Of a stretch of DNA of 64,000 bases, positions 1-8,157 are shown piece after piece. A model generated the notes under the pieces. That model had not been told where the DNA came from. It ran no database searches and was given only the letters and a program-made list of their open reading frames with translations. The translations under genes and the position numbers were made by a program. Source of the stretch: Bacillus zhangzhouensis (GTDB lineage: Bacteria; Bacillota; Bacilli; Bacillales; Bacillaceae); the NCBI GenBank assembly GCA_025809375.1, contig CP099514.1, positions 806,001 to 870,000 of the forward strand. The letters run 5' to 3'. How positions within the stretch are numbered: position 1 is the first letter of the stretch; every line of letters starts with the position of its first letter.

Positions 1-857
1 ATATCCTCATTGCCACAGACCCAGATGCTGACAGGTTAGGCATTGCAGTCAGAGATCATGAAGGAGATTTTACCGTCTTAACAGGCAACCAAACAGGCGC
101 CCTGCTGCTCCATTATTTATTGTCTGAAAAACAAAACCTGGGTCAGCTGCCGCCTCGTCCCGTTGTGCTGAAAACCATTGTCACAAGTGAGCTTGGGCGC
201 GCTGTGGCATCAGCATTTGGTGCTGACACGATAGACACACTAACAGGCTTTAAATTTATCGGTGAAAAAATTAAGCAGTTTGAAGAGAGCGGAGAATACA
301 CGTTTCAATTCGGTTATGAAGAGAGTTATGGCTATTTGATCGGTGACTTTGCCCGAGATAAAGATGCGGTGCAAGCGGCACTATTAGCCGTTGAAGTCGC
401 AGCCTTCTATAAAAAGCAGGGCAAGTCTTTGTACGACGCGCTTATCGATATATTTAAGCAGTTTGGATTTTACCGGGAAGGATTAAAGTCGTTAACCTTA
501 AAAGGAAAAGAAGGAGCAGAGCAGATCTCAGCGATCCTTCATACCTTTAGAACAAATCCGCCGGCTGCCATCGCAGGGCAGCGTATCACAGTGATCGAGG
601 ATTACCAATCAAGTCAAAGGTATTTTGTAGCTGAAAAGAAAGAGGAAACCATTCACTTGCCAGCATCTAACGTGCTGAAATATTTCTTTGAAGATGGCTC
701 GTGGTTCTGTTTAAGACCTTCCGGCACTGAGCCTAAAGTGAAATTTTATATTGCAGTCAAAGGCACGTCTTTAACAGATAGTGAAGAAAAGCTGAAGTAC
801 CTGTCAGAAGAAGTGATGAAAGTCGTTTATGATATTGTGGAAGAAACAGCTAAATAA
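1..857 (+). CDS. pgcA: Phosphoglucomutase (alpha-D-phosphohexomutase), 5' end missing
   Basis: C-terminal half or more of an alpha-D-phosphohexomutase that interconverts glucose 6-phosphate and glucose 1-phosphate, feeding UDP-glucose for glycolipid and teichoic acid synthesis in the cytoplasm. The reading frame is open from base 3. It begins inside the family's metal-binding loop (TDPDADRLG), so the catalytic serine and the start lie before the window. GEESYG-like sugar-binding text (GYEESYGYL) and the C-terminal phosphate-binding loop RPSGTEPK are present. A hairpin terminator follows at once. PgcA (YhxB) occupies this position next to yhc/yhd genes in B. subtilis. Identification is secure; the partial state is due only to the window edge. 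Confidence 0.93.
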   Translation, partial: ILIATDPDADRLGIAVRDHEGDFTVLTGNQTGALLLHYLLSEKQNLGQLPPRPVVLKTIVTSELGRAVASAFGADTIDTLTGFKFIGEKIKQFEESGEYTFQFGYEESYGYLIGDFARDKDAVQAALLAVEVAAFYKKQGKSLYDALIDIFKQFGFYREGLKSLTLKGKEGAEQISAILHTFRTNPPAAIAGQRITVIEDYQSSQRYFVAEKKEETIHLPASNVLKYFFEDGSWFCLRPSGTEPKVKFYIAVKGTSLTDSEEKLKYLSEEVMKVVYDIVEETAK

Positions 858-868
858 CAAAAGACAAG

Positions 869-901
869 GCCATCGTGTGTGAATGCATGATGGCTTTTTT
901 C
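869..901 (+). terminator. Rho-independent terminator of pgcA
   Basis: Stem GCCATCgTG / CATGATGGC followed by a run of six T, starting about 12 nt after the pgcA stop. Confidence 0.85.
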
Positions 902-1016
902 TCAGCCAAAGGATAAGAAGAAATCATTCTTTTGGAGAAAGAGCCACAAGGGAGCTCATGGTATAATGAGCGTAATGAAAGGCTTCAAATGCCGGACACT
1001 CGCATTGTGATCCTGA

Positions 1017-1208
1017 GAGCGAGATGTTTTATTTGAGATTGCAAAGGGCAAAAGCAACAAAGAAATTGCCTCATCGCTGTTTATTTCTGGAAAGACTGTC
1101 AAAACGCACGTATCTCATGTATTATCAAAGTTAGAATTGGCAGATCGAACCCAAGTGGCTCTGTATGCAGTGGATTTTCAAAAAAATCAGCCAAAAGAGC
1201 TGCTATGA
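1017..1208 (+). pseudogene. Relic of a LuxR/NarL-type response regulator (yhcZ-like), C-terminal HTH only
   Basis: The frame starting at 1017 reads [18 protein letters not shown], then [18 protein letters not shown] and [13 protein letters not shown], the complete LuxR/GerE helix-turn-helix of a NarL-type response regulator. The codon just before it (1014-1016) is TGA, and no receiver domain or start is present. In B. subtilis the two-component pair yhcY-yhcZ follows pgcA, so this is most simply the tail of a deleted yhcYZ operon. Bases 901-1016 between it and pgcA hold nothing else I recognise. Confidence 0.8.
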
Positions 1209-1563
1209 CAGAAAAGAATTTATTCGTTATGCTAAAACTTTTAAGCGCACATTCAATGAATTGAATAAAAAAGAGGATAATAGAAAAACCATAAAAGTCT
1301 TGATGAGTGTAATGCGCAACAAGTCTTTTTTTATTTTAAAAAAGGTGATGAACCGGTCAATCACAGAAAAGATTATGTTTTTGATGAATGAAAAACATGT
1401 AACGATGCATGTGTTCAATATCATCTCTCTTCAAACACCAAATGTAGAAGTTGTAGAAAACATTGTGAAGGAAAGAACAAAAAAACTGATCTTCTATTTC
1501 ATGCCTGATACAACAATTGACGGGTTACATGCGGTTATTATCGCGCCAAATGATACTTTTTAA
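1165..1563 (+). CDS. Hypothetical protein, doubtful start
   Basis: Open frame of up to 132 codons that I do not recognise. Its first part overlaps the response-regulator relic in another frame and has no Shine-Dalgarno, so the first 15 or so codons are unlikely to be translated. TTG at 1261 or an internal ATG are alternative starts, also without a clear ribosome site. The C-terminal half ([19 protein letters not shown] onward) looks protein-like, with alternating hydrophobic residues. It may itself be the remnant of a larger gene left by the deletion that removed yhcYZ. Low confidence. Confidence 0.3.
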   Translation: MQWIFKKISQKSCYDRKEFIRYAKTFKRTFNELNKKEDNRKTIKVLMSVMRNKSFFILKKVMNRSITEKIMFLMNEKHVTMHVFNIISLQTPNVEVVENIVKERTKKLIFYFMPDTTIDGLHAVIIAPNDTF

Positions 1564-1589
1564 GGAACATTTTTTATGTTTCCCATCAC

Positions 1590-1638
1590 CGCTTATGTAA
1601 AAGGACAGGGCTAAAATAAACATCATTTTAGCCCTTTT
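1590..1638. repeat. Decayed copy of the dispersed palindromic element (hairpin end only)
   Basis: GGGCTAAAAT (1608-1617) pairs with ATTTTAGCCC (1625-1634) and is followed by T8. This is the same hairpin that ends the full copies at 7499, 32203 and 51517. The preceding bases weakly resemble the right part of the full element (CACCGCTT... versus CACGCTG...). It lies between a rightward frame and leftward yhdB and probably terminates both. Confidence 0.6.
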
Positions 1639-1640
1639 TT

Positions 1641-1889
1641 TTATGTGTACATCGGGTGTGAATAAACTTCAGAAGCAGCAGTCTCTGAAGCGTGGTCAAT
1701 GTACTGCAGGAGCCCATATAAACATTTTTCAACATGTGCATCGTTCCGGTTAAATTGATAGGCATGTAAGAAATGCTCAATACGTTTCGAGAGCAAATCA
1801 TCTTGTGTACGTACCATAAGAATAAGTAAATTATCCCATTGCGAGCGATGCGTATAATAAAGTGCTTTATCATAATCCGCCACATTCAT
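1641..1889 (-). CDS. yhdB: YhdB-like conserved hypothetical protein
   Basis: 82-residue soluble protein that I recognise as YhdB by its N-terminus MNVADYDKALYYTHRSQWDN and by position. Function unknown. The ATG at 1889 is chosen over an upstream ATG (1922) because AAAGGAG lies 8 nt before it and homologues begin with this methionine. It is mostly helical and charged, with no signal peptide or membrane segment. It converges with the frame upstream over a shared hairpin. Confidence 0.75.
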   Translation of the reverse strand: MNVADYDKALYYTHRSQWDNLLILMVRTQDDLLSKRIEHFLHAYQFNRNDAHVEKCLYGLLQYIDHASETAASEVYSHPMYT

Positions 1890-2017
1890 CAAACCTTCTC
1901 CTTTCCCTTGAGAAGTCCTCATTAGTTTGCTCGGATCATATCGACTTTTTTAGGGGAAAAGTTGGTGTCCGCATCAATCGTGTACCGGGAATTATAGGCT
2001 GAATAATTGCTTCGTGT

Positions 2018-2401
2018 ATGAAAAAGGACCGGCCAGATAAAACTAAACAAAACATATATGAAAGTGAGATCAATGATATCATGCAGCCGAAATTGTGGAT
2101 GCTTATTGCAGCAGAAATCGTTTTGCTTGGCAGTTTGATGATTTATCCTGTATCAAAAGCAACGGTGCAGCCGTTTGATAATTGGGAAAGACTTGCGTAC
2201 ACAGCGTTGAAAGATGAATATAAAGGTGCCGATTTAAACGATTATCATTACATTGGCCGGACAGAAGTGAATGATGAGCAGACAAAAGATGTGTTTCGCG
2301 TCACTGTCAAGAAAGGCTCAACTCGCTTTGCCGCACATGCCGAAATTTATTTTCATCCGGTGACCGGTCATTTAATTAGTATTAACGTGTTTCGACTATA
2401 A
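2018..2401 (+). CDS. yhdC: YhdC-like membrane-anchored protein
   Basis: 127 residues: a hydrophilic N-terminus, one membrane segment (about residues 27-46, [20 protein letters not shown]) and an extracytoplasmic domain of about 75 residues containing [17 protein letters not shown] and ending in the [10 protein letters not shown] motif. It resembles YhdC of B. subtilis, which lies at the same place; function unknown. The first ATG has a poor ribosome site, and ATG at 2081, just before the membrane segment, would give a protein nearer the length I expect for YhdC. A hairpin at 2404-2430 follows directly. Confidence 0.6.
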   Translation: MKKDRPDKTKQNIYESEINDIMQPKLWMLIAAEIVLLGSLMIYPVSKATVQPFDNWERLAYTALKDEYKGADLNDYHYIGRTEVNDEQTKDVFRVTVKKGSTRFAAHAEIYFHPVTGHLISINVFRL

Positions 2402-2403
2402 AG

Positions 2404-2430
2404 AAGCACCTTTTTTTGTAAAAGGTGCTG
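2404..2430 (+). terminator. Terminator-like hairpin after yhdC
   Basis: AGCACCTTTT / AAAAGGTGCT stem immediately after the stop. It has no T-run of its own; a copy of the dispersed element follows it at 2432. Confidence 0.6.
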
Positions 2431-2431
2431 A

Positions 2432-2497
2432 AGCGTTCAGACAAAATGCTCAAAAAAGACAAAGGGCCAAAATAAAGATTATTTTAGCCCTTTGTCC
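2432..2497. repeat. Internally deleted copy of the dispersed palindromic element
   Basis: Starts AGCGTTCAGACAAA (full copies: AGCGTGTAGACAAA), jumps to ATGCTCAAAAAAGACAAAGGGC (full copies: ACGCTGAAAAGAAGACAAAGGGC), and ends with the pairing ATTTTAGCCCTTTGTC. About 75 bp of the middle are absent. It lies between convergent yhdC and katA, and its hairpin can terminate katA from the other side. Confidence 0.7.
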
Positions 2498-2519
2498 AAT
2501 AATTTATTTAGAGATGGAA

Positions 2520-3995
2520 TTACTTCATGCTTCCTTGAAGATAAGCGCGAATATCCACACCAAGTGAATCGGCTAATCGTTGTCCGTAATCTTCATCGGC
2601 ACGATAGAAGTTGCAGATTGCAAGTAATTTTGTTTTGTCATTTACCTCTTTCAAATCAGCTGTTAGGTTTTTAATCAATGCTTGTTTCTCTTCCTCAGAG
2701 TAGCTTCGATATTTTTCTCCAGCTTGTTTGAAATCGTTCGGTTTTTCAATTTTTTGTCTCACCATACGGTCACCGTGAAGAACTGGCTCACTTTCTTTGT
2801 AGCGAGGGTTTTCTTTTGGCTGATCGTCATAACGGTTTGGTTCATAGTTAATATGACCGCTTGGGCGAGTTGTTGTCATAAAGCCATCCTGCTGGTTATT
2901 GTGCACAGGTGCATAAGGGCAGTTAACCGGAATACGCATGTAGTTTGCACCAAGACGGTGACGCTGCGTATCAGGGTATGAGAACAGACGGCCTTGAAGT
3001 AGTTTATCTTCAGACGCTTCAATTCCAGGAACAAGTGCACTTGGCGTGAAAGCAGATTGCTCTGTTTCAGCAAAGAAGTTTTCAGGATTGCGGTTAAGCG
3101 TCATGCGTCCTACTTTTTGAAGCGGATAATCTTCCTCGCTCCATATCTTCGTTGGATCACATGGATCATAATCAAGGTCATCATAATCGCTAAGCGGCAT
3201 GAGCTGAACATATAAATCCCATGCTGGATAATTACCTTTTTCAATACGGTCATATAAATCTCTTGTCGCGTGCTGGAAATCGTTTGCTTGAATTTCTGCT
3301 GCTTCTTCCATAGATAAGTTACGAATACCTTCAGAAGGTCTCCAGTGATATTTCACATATTTTGCTTCGCCGTATTTGTTCACCCATCTAAATGTATGCA
3401 CACCAGAACCGCGCATTTCAGCGTAGCTTGCAGGAATTCCCTCATCAGAGAAGAGCCATGTGAGCATATGAGTGGATTCAGGTGTTAAGGTCATAAAATC
3501 CCAATACCGGTCAGGGTCTTGGATATTGGTTACAGGATCTGGTTTAAGAGAGTGAACCATATCAGGGAATTTCAAAGCATCACGTATAAAGAAGATCGGC
3601 AAATTGTTACCAACGAGATCATAGTTGCCTTCTTCTGTATAAAATTTGACAGCAAAGCCGCGCGGGTCACGCAATGTTTCAGGTGAACCTTTCGGATGAA
3701 TAACGGTGGAGAAGCGAACAAATACGTCCGTTTGTTTCCCTTCTTCACTTAAGAAGGCTGCTTTTGTATGTTTCTCCATGCTGTTTTCTACTTCAAATAC
3801 ACCGTAAGCGCCGGCGCCTCTTGCATGAACGACACGCTCTGGAATACGTTCACGATCAAAGTGCGCAAGTTTTTCAATCAAATGGTAATCATCAAGAAAG
3901 GTAGGTCCGCGGTGACCAGCTGTTCTTGAGTTTTGGTTATCGCCAACAGGCACGCCTTGGTTTGTTGTCAAATTTTTATGATTTGAATTTGTCAT
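2520..3995 (-). CDS. katA: Vegetative-type haem catalase
   Basis: 491-residue monofunctional small-subunit catalase converting hydrogen peroxide to water and oxygen in the cytoplasm. Visible family marks: catalytic His57 in ERVVHARGAGAYG, the distal Asn region NLPIFFIRD (about 131-139), and the proximal haem ligand Tyr in RLFSYPDTQRHRLG (about 340). The ATG is preceded by a strong AGGAGG. A sigma-A promoter and a PerR box lie upstream, which points to peroxide induction and to the KatA type rather than the spore KatX type. It is not found at this locus in B. subtilis as I remember it. Confidence 0.92.
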   Translation of the reverse strand: MTNSNHKNLTTNQGVPVGDNQNSRTAGHRGPTFLDDYHLIEKLAHFDRERIPERVVHARGAGAYGVFEVENSMEKHTKAAFLSEEGKQTDVFVRFSTVIHPKGSPETLRDPRGFAVKFYTEEGNYDLVGNNLPIFFIRDALKFPDMVHSLKPDPVTNIQDPDRYWDFMTLTPESTHMLTWLFSDEGIPASYAEMRGSGVHTFRWVNKYGEAKYVKYHWRPSEGIRNLSMEEAAEIQANDFQHATRDLYDRIEKGNYPAWDLYVQLMPLSDYDDLDYDPCDPTKIWSEEDYPLQKVGRMTLNRNPENFFAETEQSAFTPSALVPGIEASEDKLLQGRLFSYPDTQRHRLGANYMRIPVNCPYAPVHNNQQDGFMTTTRPSGHINYEPNRYDDQPKENPRYKESEPVLHGDRMVRQKIEKPNDFKQAGEKYRSYSEEEKQALIKNLTADLKEVNDKTKLLAICNFYRADEDYGQRLADSLGVDIRAYLQGSMK

Positions 3996-4049
3996 TCTTT
4001 TTCTCCTCCTGTAAACAAAAAAGTGTTTTCTAGCAATGTATATACCCTA

Positions 4050-4077
4050 ATTATATTGAATCAAACATGATAGTCAA
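4050..4077 (-). promoter_or_regulatory. Sigma-A promoter of katA
   Basis: On the minus strand TTGACT (4072-4077), 16-nt spacer, perfect TATAAT (4050-4055), about 55 nt before the katA start. Confidence 0.8.
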
Positions 4078-4084
4078 TATTTAT

Positions 4085-4099
4085 TTATAATAATTTTAA
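4085..4099 (-). promoter_or_regulatory. PerR box upstream of katA
   Basis: TTATAATAATTTTAA matches the B. subtilis Per box (TTATAATNATTATAA) at 14 of 15 positions and sits just upstream of the katA -35. Known PerR regulons repress katA through such sites until peroxide oxidises PerR. Confidence 0.75.
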
Positions 4100-4156
4100 A
4101 TAAATTATTATTACAATAAGGTAAAGAAAAAGACGAAAGAATAAAATTCTTTCGCC

Positions 4157-4588
4157 TTAAAGCAGGAGCTCTCTGAGAGCATCTTTGTTTTGTGTTAAAT
4201 CTTTTAGTGTGTATCGGTCAAGAACGCTTAAATAAGCAGTGAGTGCTTCATGAAGTACATGCTTTAATGAACAAATTGGGGAGATGATGCAGCTGTTTTT
4301 CTTTGGATCAAAGCATTCAACCATGACTAAATCATCCTCTGTATAACGGACAACCTCTCCAATATTAATGCTTTCTGGGCTTTTTCCAAGCCTGATCCCG
4401 CCATTTCTTCCGCGAATTGTTTCCACATATCCGCGTTTTCCAAGATGATAAATCACCTTCGTCAGATGATTTTTAGAAATGTCATAAACATCGGCGATCT
4501 GCTGAATATTTGACAGTGCATTATTTTCTCTTGAAGCTAAATAAATGAGTACCCTTAATGAGAAATCTGTGTAATTCGTAAGTTTCAT
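4157..4588 (-). CDS. nsrR: Nitric-oxide-sensing Rrf2 repressor
   Basis: 143-residue Rrf2-family regulator with an N-terminal winged helix (residues 1-70, TNYTDFSLRVLIYLA) and three cysteines, C92, C100 and C106, in the spacing that binds the iron-sulphur cluster of NsrR. Nitric oxide destroys the cluster and relieves repression. It is divergent from hmp, whose leader carries a near-perfect NsrR palindrome. Order nsrR then spoVR agrees with B. subtilis (yhdE/ygxB/spoVR region), but hmp at this spot does not. RBS AGAGG 8 nt before the ATG. Confidence 0.9.
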   Translation of the reverse strand: MKLTNYTDFSLRVLIYLASRENNALSNIQQIADVYDISKNHLTKVIYHLGKRGYVETIRGRNGGIRLGKSPESINIGEVVRYTEDDLVMVECFDPKKNSCIISPICSLKHVLHEALTAYLSVLDRYTLKDLTQNKDALRELLL

Positions 4589-4729
4589 TTTGACGACCTC
4601 TAAACCTAATAGAGTTTTGTATCATCGTAACACATTTTAGACAATAACTGTTCAAGAAAGTGAAAAATGTGACAACATTTAAAACATGTATTATAAATAT
4701 TGCTTTAGAGGTTGTTATCCATTACGATA

Positions 4730-4752
4730 AAGATGTATTTAAAATACTTCTT
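4730..4752 (+). promoter_or_regulatory. NsrR operator in front of hmp
   Basis: Arms AAGATGTATTT and AAATACTTCTT around one central A form a 23-bp inverted repeat with one mismatch. It lies 18 bp before the hmp start codon and matches the AAGATGTAT/ATACATCTT palindrome known for NsrR at B. subtilis hmp. Confidence 0.8.
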
Positions 4753-4770
4753 TTGAAAGAAGGAATGACG

Positions 4771-5970
4771 ATGTTAACTAAAGATCAAATGGATGTAATA
4801 AAGCAATCAGCTCCTTTATTAAAAGCCGAGGGAACCAAACTTGTGACTGTTTTTTATCAAAATATGATCCGCCAGCACCCGGAGCTGCTCAATCAATTTA
4901 ATAAAACAAATCTCATGAACGGAAGTCAGCCAGAGGCACTTGCTGCGACACTATATCAAGCTGCACTGCACATCGATCGATTAGAGGAACTGCTTCCTGT
5001 GGTCAAACAAATTGCTCATAAGCATGTCAGTGTCATGGTCAAAAAAGAGCAATACCCAATTGTCGGGTATCACTTGATTGAAGCGATGAAAGAAGTGTTT
5101 GGTTTAAGAGAAGAAGATGAAACTTTATTAGCTTGGAAAGCTGCATATGATATTATTGCAAATATTTTCATTACCATTGAAGCAGAAATGATGGATGAAA
5201 ATGTGAAGCAGGTAGGCGGATGGGCAGATGTGAAGCCGTTTGTGATTAAGAAAAAGAAACAAGAATCTCCATCGCTTATCTCCTTTTATTTAATGCCAGA
5301 AGATGAATTAGAGCTGCCAATGTATCAAGCAGGCCAATACATTACGGTTCAGATAGATATGCCAGGAGAAGCCTATATGTGCAGCAGACAATACAGCTTA
5401 TCAGACGAGCATCATCCATCTTATTACCGCATTACAGTAAAGCGTGATGGACATGTATCCACATTTTTGCATGATGAAATGGAAGAAGGGGACGTTCTTC
5501 AAGTAAGTATGCCGCAGGGAATGTTTTGCCTGCAAGGTGACATAAAAGAGCCTGTTTATTTCATCAGTGCTGGGTCTGGTGTCACACCAATGATTGGTTT
5601 AGTGAAAACGGCAGCACAAAACAGCCAGTCATTCACGATGATTCATGCTGATCGATTAGAGGATGTCAACGCTTTTGAAAATGAATTTGAACGCGTTTTA
5701 GCAACAGCTTCCCATGGGCGCATCATTCTATGTAACGAACAATTTGTGCAGTCTGGAAAGGGTGAGCTTGTTGAGAAGGCGGCTTCCCGTATTGACCGTC
5801 CATTCCTTCAATCGGTGATCGGAGAAGGGAAAGGCCAATTTTATCTATGCGGTTCCCCGGCGTTTACACAGGAGGTCATTTATATTCTAAAAGATCTGGG
5901 AATTCCAGCACACCATATTCATTTCGAATCATTCGGCGGGCAATCCACGAAAGAAATAGAAGCCGTCTAA
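4771..5970 (+). CDS. hmp: Flavohaemoglobin (nitric oxide dioxygenase)
   Basis: 399-residue flavohaemoglobin that oxidises nitric oxide to nitrate using oxygen and NADPH. Order of domains: globin (1-140; proximal His in AHKHVSV), FAD-binding (about 150-255; RQYSLSDE), NAD-binding (about 265-395; ISAGSGVTPMIGL, YLCGSP). An upstream GTG at 4660 is open in frame, but homologues start at MLTKDQMDVIKQ, and AGAAGG lies 7 nt before the ATG at 4771. Divergent from nsrR with its operator between, so NO-induced expression is expected. Confidence 0.93.
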   Translation: MLTKDQMDVIKQSAPLLKAEGTKLVTVFYQNMIRQHPELLNQFNKTNLMNGSQPEALAATLYQAALHIDRLEELLPVVKQIAHKHVSVMVKKEQYPIVGYHLIEAMKEVFGLREEDETLLAWKAAYDIIANIFITIEAEMMDENVKQVGGWADVKPFVIKKKKQESPSLISFYLMPEDELELPMYQAGQYITVQIDMPGEAYMCSRQYSLSDEHHPSYYRITVKRDGHVSTFLHDEMEEGDVLQVSMPQGMFCLQGDIKEPVYFISAGSGVTPMIGLVKTAAQNSQSFTMIHADRLEDVNAFENEFERVLATASHGRIILCNEQFVQSGKGELVEKAASRIDRPFLQSVIGEGKGQFYLCGSPAFTQEVIYILKDLGIPAHHIHFESFGGQSTKEIEAV

Positions 5971-6046
5971 ACGATTGGCAGAACATCATGTTTTTTTACA
6001 TACGCTCATATAGTAAGGATAAGTCCGATGAGGAGGGATGGTTTCC

Positions 6047-7462
6047 TTGAGCGTATCTGAAAAACGTCTTTTACAAAGAGCCATTGATGAAATTACAGAA
6101 ATTGCAGAAGGATTTGGTCTAGATTTTTATCCGATGAGGTATGAAATCTGTCCCGCGGAAATTATTTATACATTCGGTGCATATGGAATGCCAACAAGAT
6201 TCAGCCACTGGAGCTTTGGGAAACAATTTCATAAAATGAAGCTTCATTATGATTTAGGATTAAGCAAAATTTATGAACTGGTCATCAATTCAAATCCTTG
6301 CTATGCCTTTCTGCTTGATAACAATACGCTTGTTCAAAATAAATTAATTGTGGCTCATGTATTGGCACACTGTGATTTCTTCAAAAATAATTGCCGTTTT
6401 CAAAACACAAAACGAGATATGGTCGAAAGCATGTCAGCAGCGGCAGAGCGGATCAAAGAATATGAGCATATCCACGGAACAAAAGAAGTCGAATCCTTTT
6501 TAGATGCCGTATTGGCTATCCAAGAGCATATTGATCCATCTCTTGTTCGTTCAAAATTAAGCTGGAATATGGACGATGAAGAAGAAGGTGAAGAAGATCA
6601 ACCAAAACGTCAAACGCCATATGATGATTTGTGGGGAATGGATGAGCCGAAAACACGTGAGAAAAAGAAAACCGTCAAACAATTTCCGCCAAAGCCGGAA
6701 AAGGATATTTTACTCTTTATTGAAGCGCATTCCCGGGAGCTGGAGCCATGGCAGCGGGATGTTCTTACCATGCTGAGAGAAGAAATGCTCTATTTTTGGC
6801 CGCAGCTGGAAACAAAGATTATGAATGAAGGCTGGGCATCGTATTGGCACCAGCGGATTATGCGGGAGCTTGATTTGGATTCAAGTGAATCGATAGAGTT
6901 TGCGAAATTAAATGCAGGTGTGGTGCAGCCTTCTAAAACAGGCATCAATCCTTACTATTTAGGGCTGAAGATTTTTGAAGATATCGAAGAGCGCTATGAC
7001 AATCCGTGTGAAGAATTAAAAAAAGCAGGGGTCACAGAAGGATCTGGCCGCAGCAAAATGTTTGAAGTCAGGGAAATTGAATCGGATATTTCCTTTATTC
7101 GAAACTACTTAACGAAAGACCTCGTGTTGAGAGAAGACTTGTACTTGTTTCAAAAGCAGGGGAGAGACTATAAAGTCATTGATAAAGAATGGAAGGCGGT
7201 ACGTGATCAGTTAGTCAGCATGAGAGTAAATGGCGGCTTTCCGTATTTGACCGTGATCGATGGCGACTATTTAAAAAATTATGAACTTTATATCAAGCAT
7301 TGGTATGAAGGCATCGAACTTGATCTGAAATACTTAGAAAAAGTTCTTCCGTATTTATATCAGCTGTGGGGAAGAAGTGTGCATATCGAGTCAGTTCTTG
7401 AAGGAAAAGAAGTGATGTTTTCATACGATGGAAAAGGGGTTCATAGGAAGTATCTCGCTTAA
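6047..7462 (+). CDS. spoVR: Stage V sporulation protein R
   Basis: 471-residue SpoVR-family protein, made in the mother cell and needed for normal spore cortex; biochemical activity unknown. Family text is clear: [73 protein letters not shown] at 6047 is preferred over ATG at 6038, because AGGAGG at 6031-6036 is 10 nt before the TTG but only 1 nt before the ATG. It is followed by a clean hairpin, then by a copy of the dispersed element. Confidence 0.92.
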   Translation: MSVSEKRLLQRAIDEITEIAEGFGLDFYPMRYEICPAEIIYTFGAYGMPTRFSHWSFGKQFHKMKLHYDLGLSKIYELVINSNPCYAFLLDNNTLVQNKLIVAHVLAHCDFFKNNCRFQNTKRDMVESMSAAAERIKEYEHIHGTKEVESFLDAVLAIQEHIDPSLVRSKLSWNMDDEEEGEEDQPKRQTPYDDLWGMDEPKTREKKKTVKQFPPKPEKDILLFIEAHSRELEPWQRDVLTMLREEMLYFWPQLETKIMNEGWASYWHQRIMRELDLDSSESIEFAKLNAGVVQPSKTGINPYYLGLKIFEDIEERYDNPCEELKKAGVTEGSGRSKMFEVREIESDISFIRNYLTKDLVLREDLYLFQKQGRDYKVIDKEWKAVRDQLVSMRVNGGFPYLTVIDGDYLKNYELYIKHWYEGIELDLKYLEKVLPYLYQLWGRSVHIESVLEGKEVMFSYDGKGVHRKYLA

Positions 7463-7475
7463 TGATCATAAGAAA

Positions 7476-7498
7476 AGATGTCCTAAAACGGACATCTT
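7476..7498 (+). terminator. Hairpin after spoVR
   Basis: AGATGTCC / GGACATCT perfect 8-bp stem 13 nt after the stop. The expected T-run is displaced: the dispersed element begins directly at 7499. Confidence 0.7.
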
Positions 7499-7637
7499 CA
7501 GCGTGTAGACAAACCCTCGCATTCGGTGTCAGTCCTCTGCGCTGGTGCTCATCATTCCTAGGGCTGCAAAAGTTTTCGATTACGCTGAAAAGAAGACAAA
7601 GGGCTAAAATCAATATCATTTTAGCCCTTTGTCAACA
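7499..7637. repeat. Dispersed palindromic element, full copy 1
   Basis: Begins CAGCGTGTAGACAAACC, contains GCATTCGGTGTCAGTCCT and CCTAGGGCTGCAAA, the inner closing arm TTACGCTG, and ends with the bidirectional hairpin GACAAAGGGCTAAAAT / ATTTTAGCCCTTTGTC and AACAAT. It is about 90 percent alike (by eye) to the copies at 32203 and 51517. It abuts the spoVR terminator stem on one side and cuts into garD on the other. Confidence 0.85.
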
Positions 7638-8156
7638 ATGATTTTTTTGACCGCATAGTCAAGAACCCCAACGACACATTGCACGCTTGTTGTAATCCCG
7701 AGAATATTTTTAGCACCAACAGAATGATCTGAATGACGGTATCCCTGAAATTCATAACCATCAAGCTTTTTAAGATGGGGGAACGCTACCGCTGTATGTT
7801 ATGCATGATAATAATTCTTCTGAAGGAGGAGGAGCTGGCATTTGGATGAGCTGTTCTTTCACCCAGCTTCCTTGTATGATGGTTTCGTTAACGTATCCAA
7901 TGATTTCACCATATCGCACAATTGGGTCATGCTGTTCAAATGTTTTAAGTGCAACTTTATGCCCTTGAGGGATGCGTTCAGTTAACGTCAATCCGCTTGA
8001 AAAGGTGGCGCAAGCTGATAGTCCACCATCATTCACAATGATGGCTACATTATCCTTTGAACTTACCTGAATATACAGGAGTGCTTCCTGTGCTTTTTTA
8101 TGCAAGAGATCACCATTTTGAAAATTTAAAGGGAGAGGAAGCACATTCGCTTCCAT
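7637..8156 (-). pseudogene. garD: Galactarate dehydratase remnant, frameshifted and 3'-truncated
   Basis: Intact GarD is about 510 residues. Here only the N-terminal SAF domain (KDNVAIIVNDGGL, RIPQGHKVAL, RYGEIIGYV) is open, stopping after 128 residues at 7770. Reading on in the next frame gives [38 protein letters not shown], the continuation of GarD. So a one-base frameshift lies near 7800, and the gene is then cut at 7637 by the dispersed element. About two thirds of the protein, including the catalytic part, is lost. Galactarate use through this operon should be absent; glucarate use could remain. Confidence 0.85.
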
Positions 8157-8157
8157 A

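Noticed and set aside
5978..6006. SigE promoter of spoVR
   Set aside because: A CATACGCT -10-like string is present, but the -35 match at proper spacing is poor.
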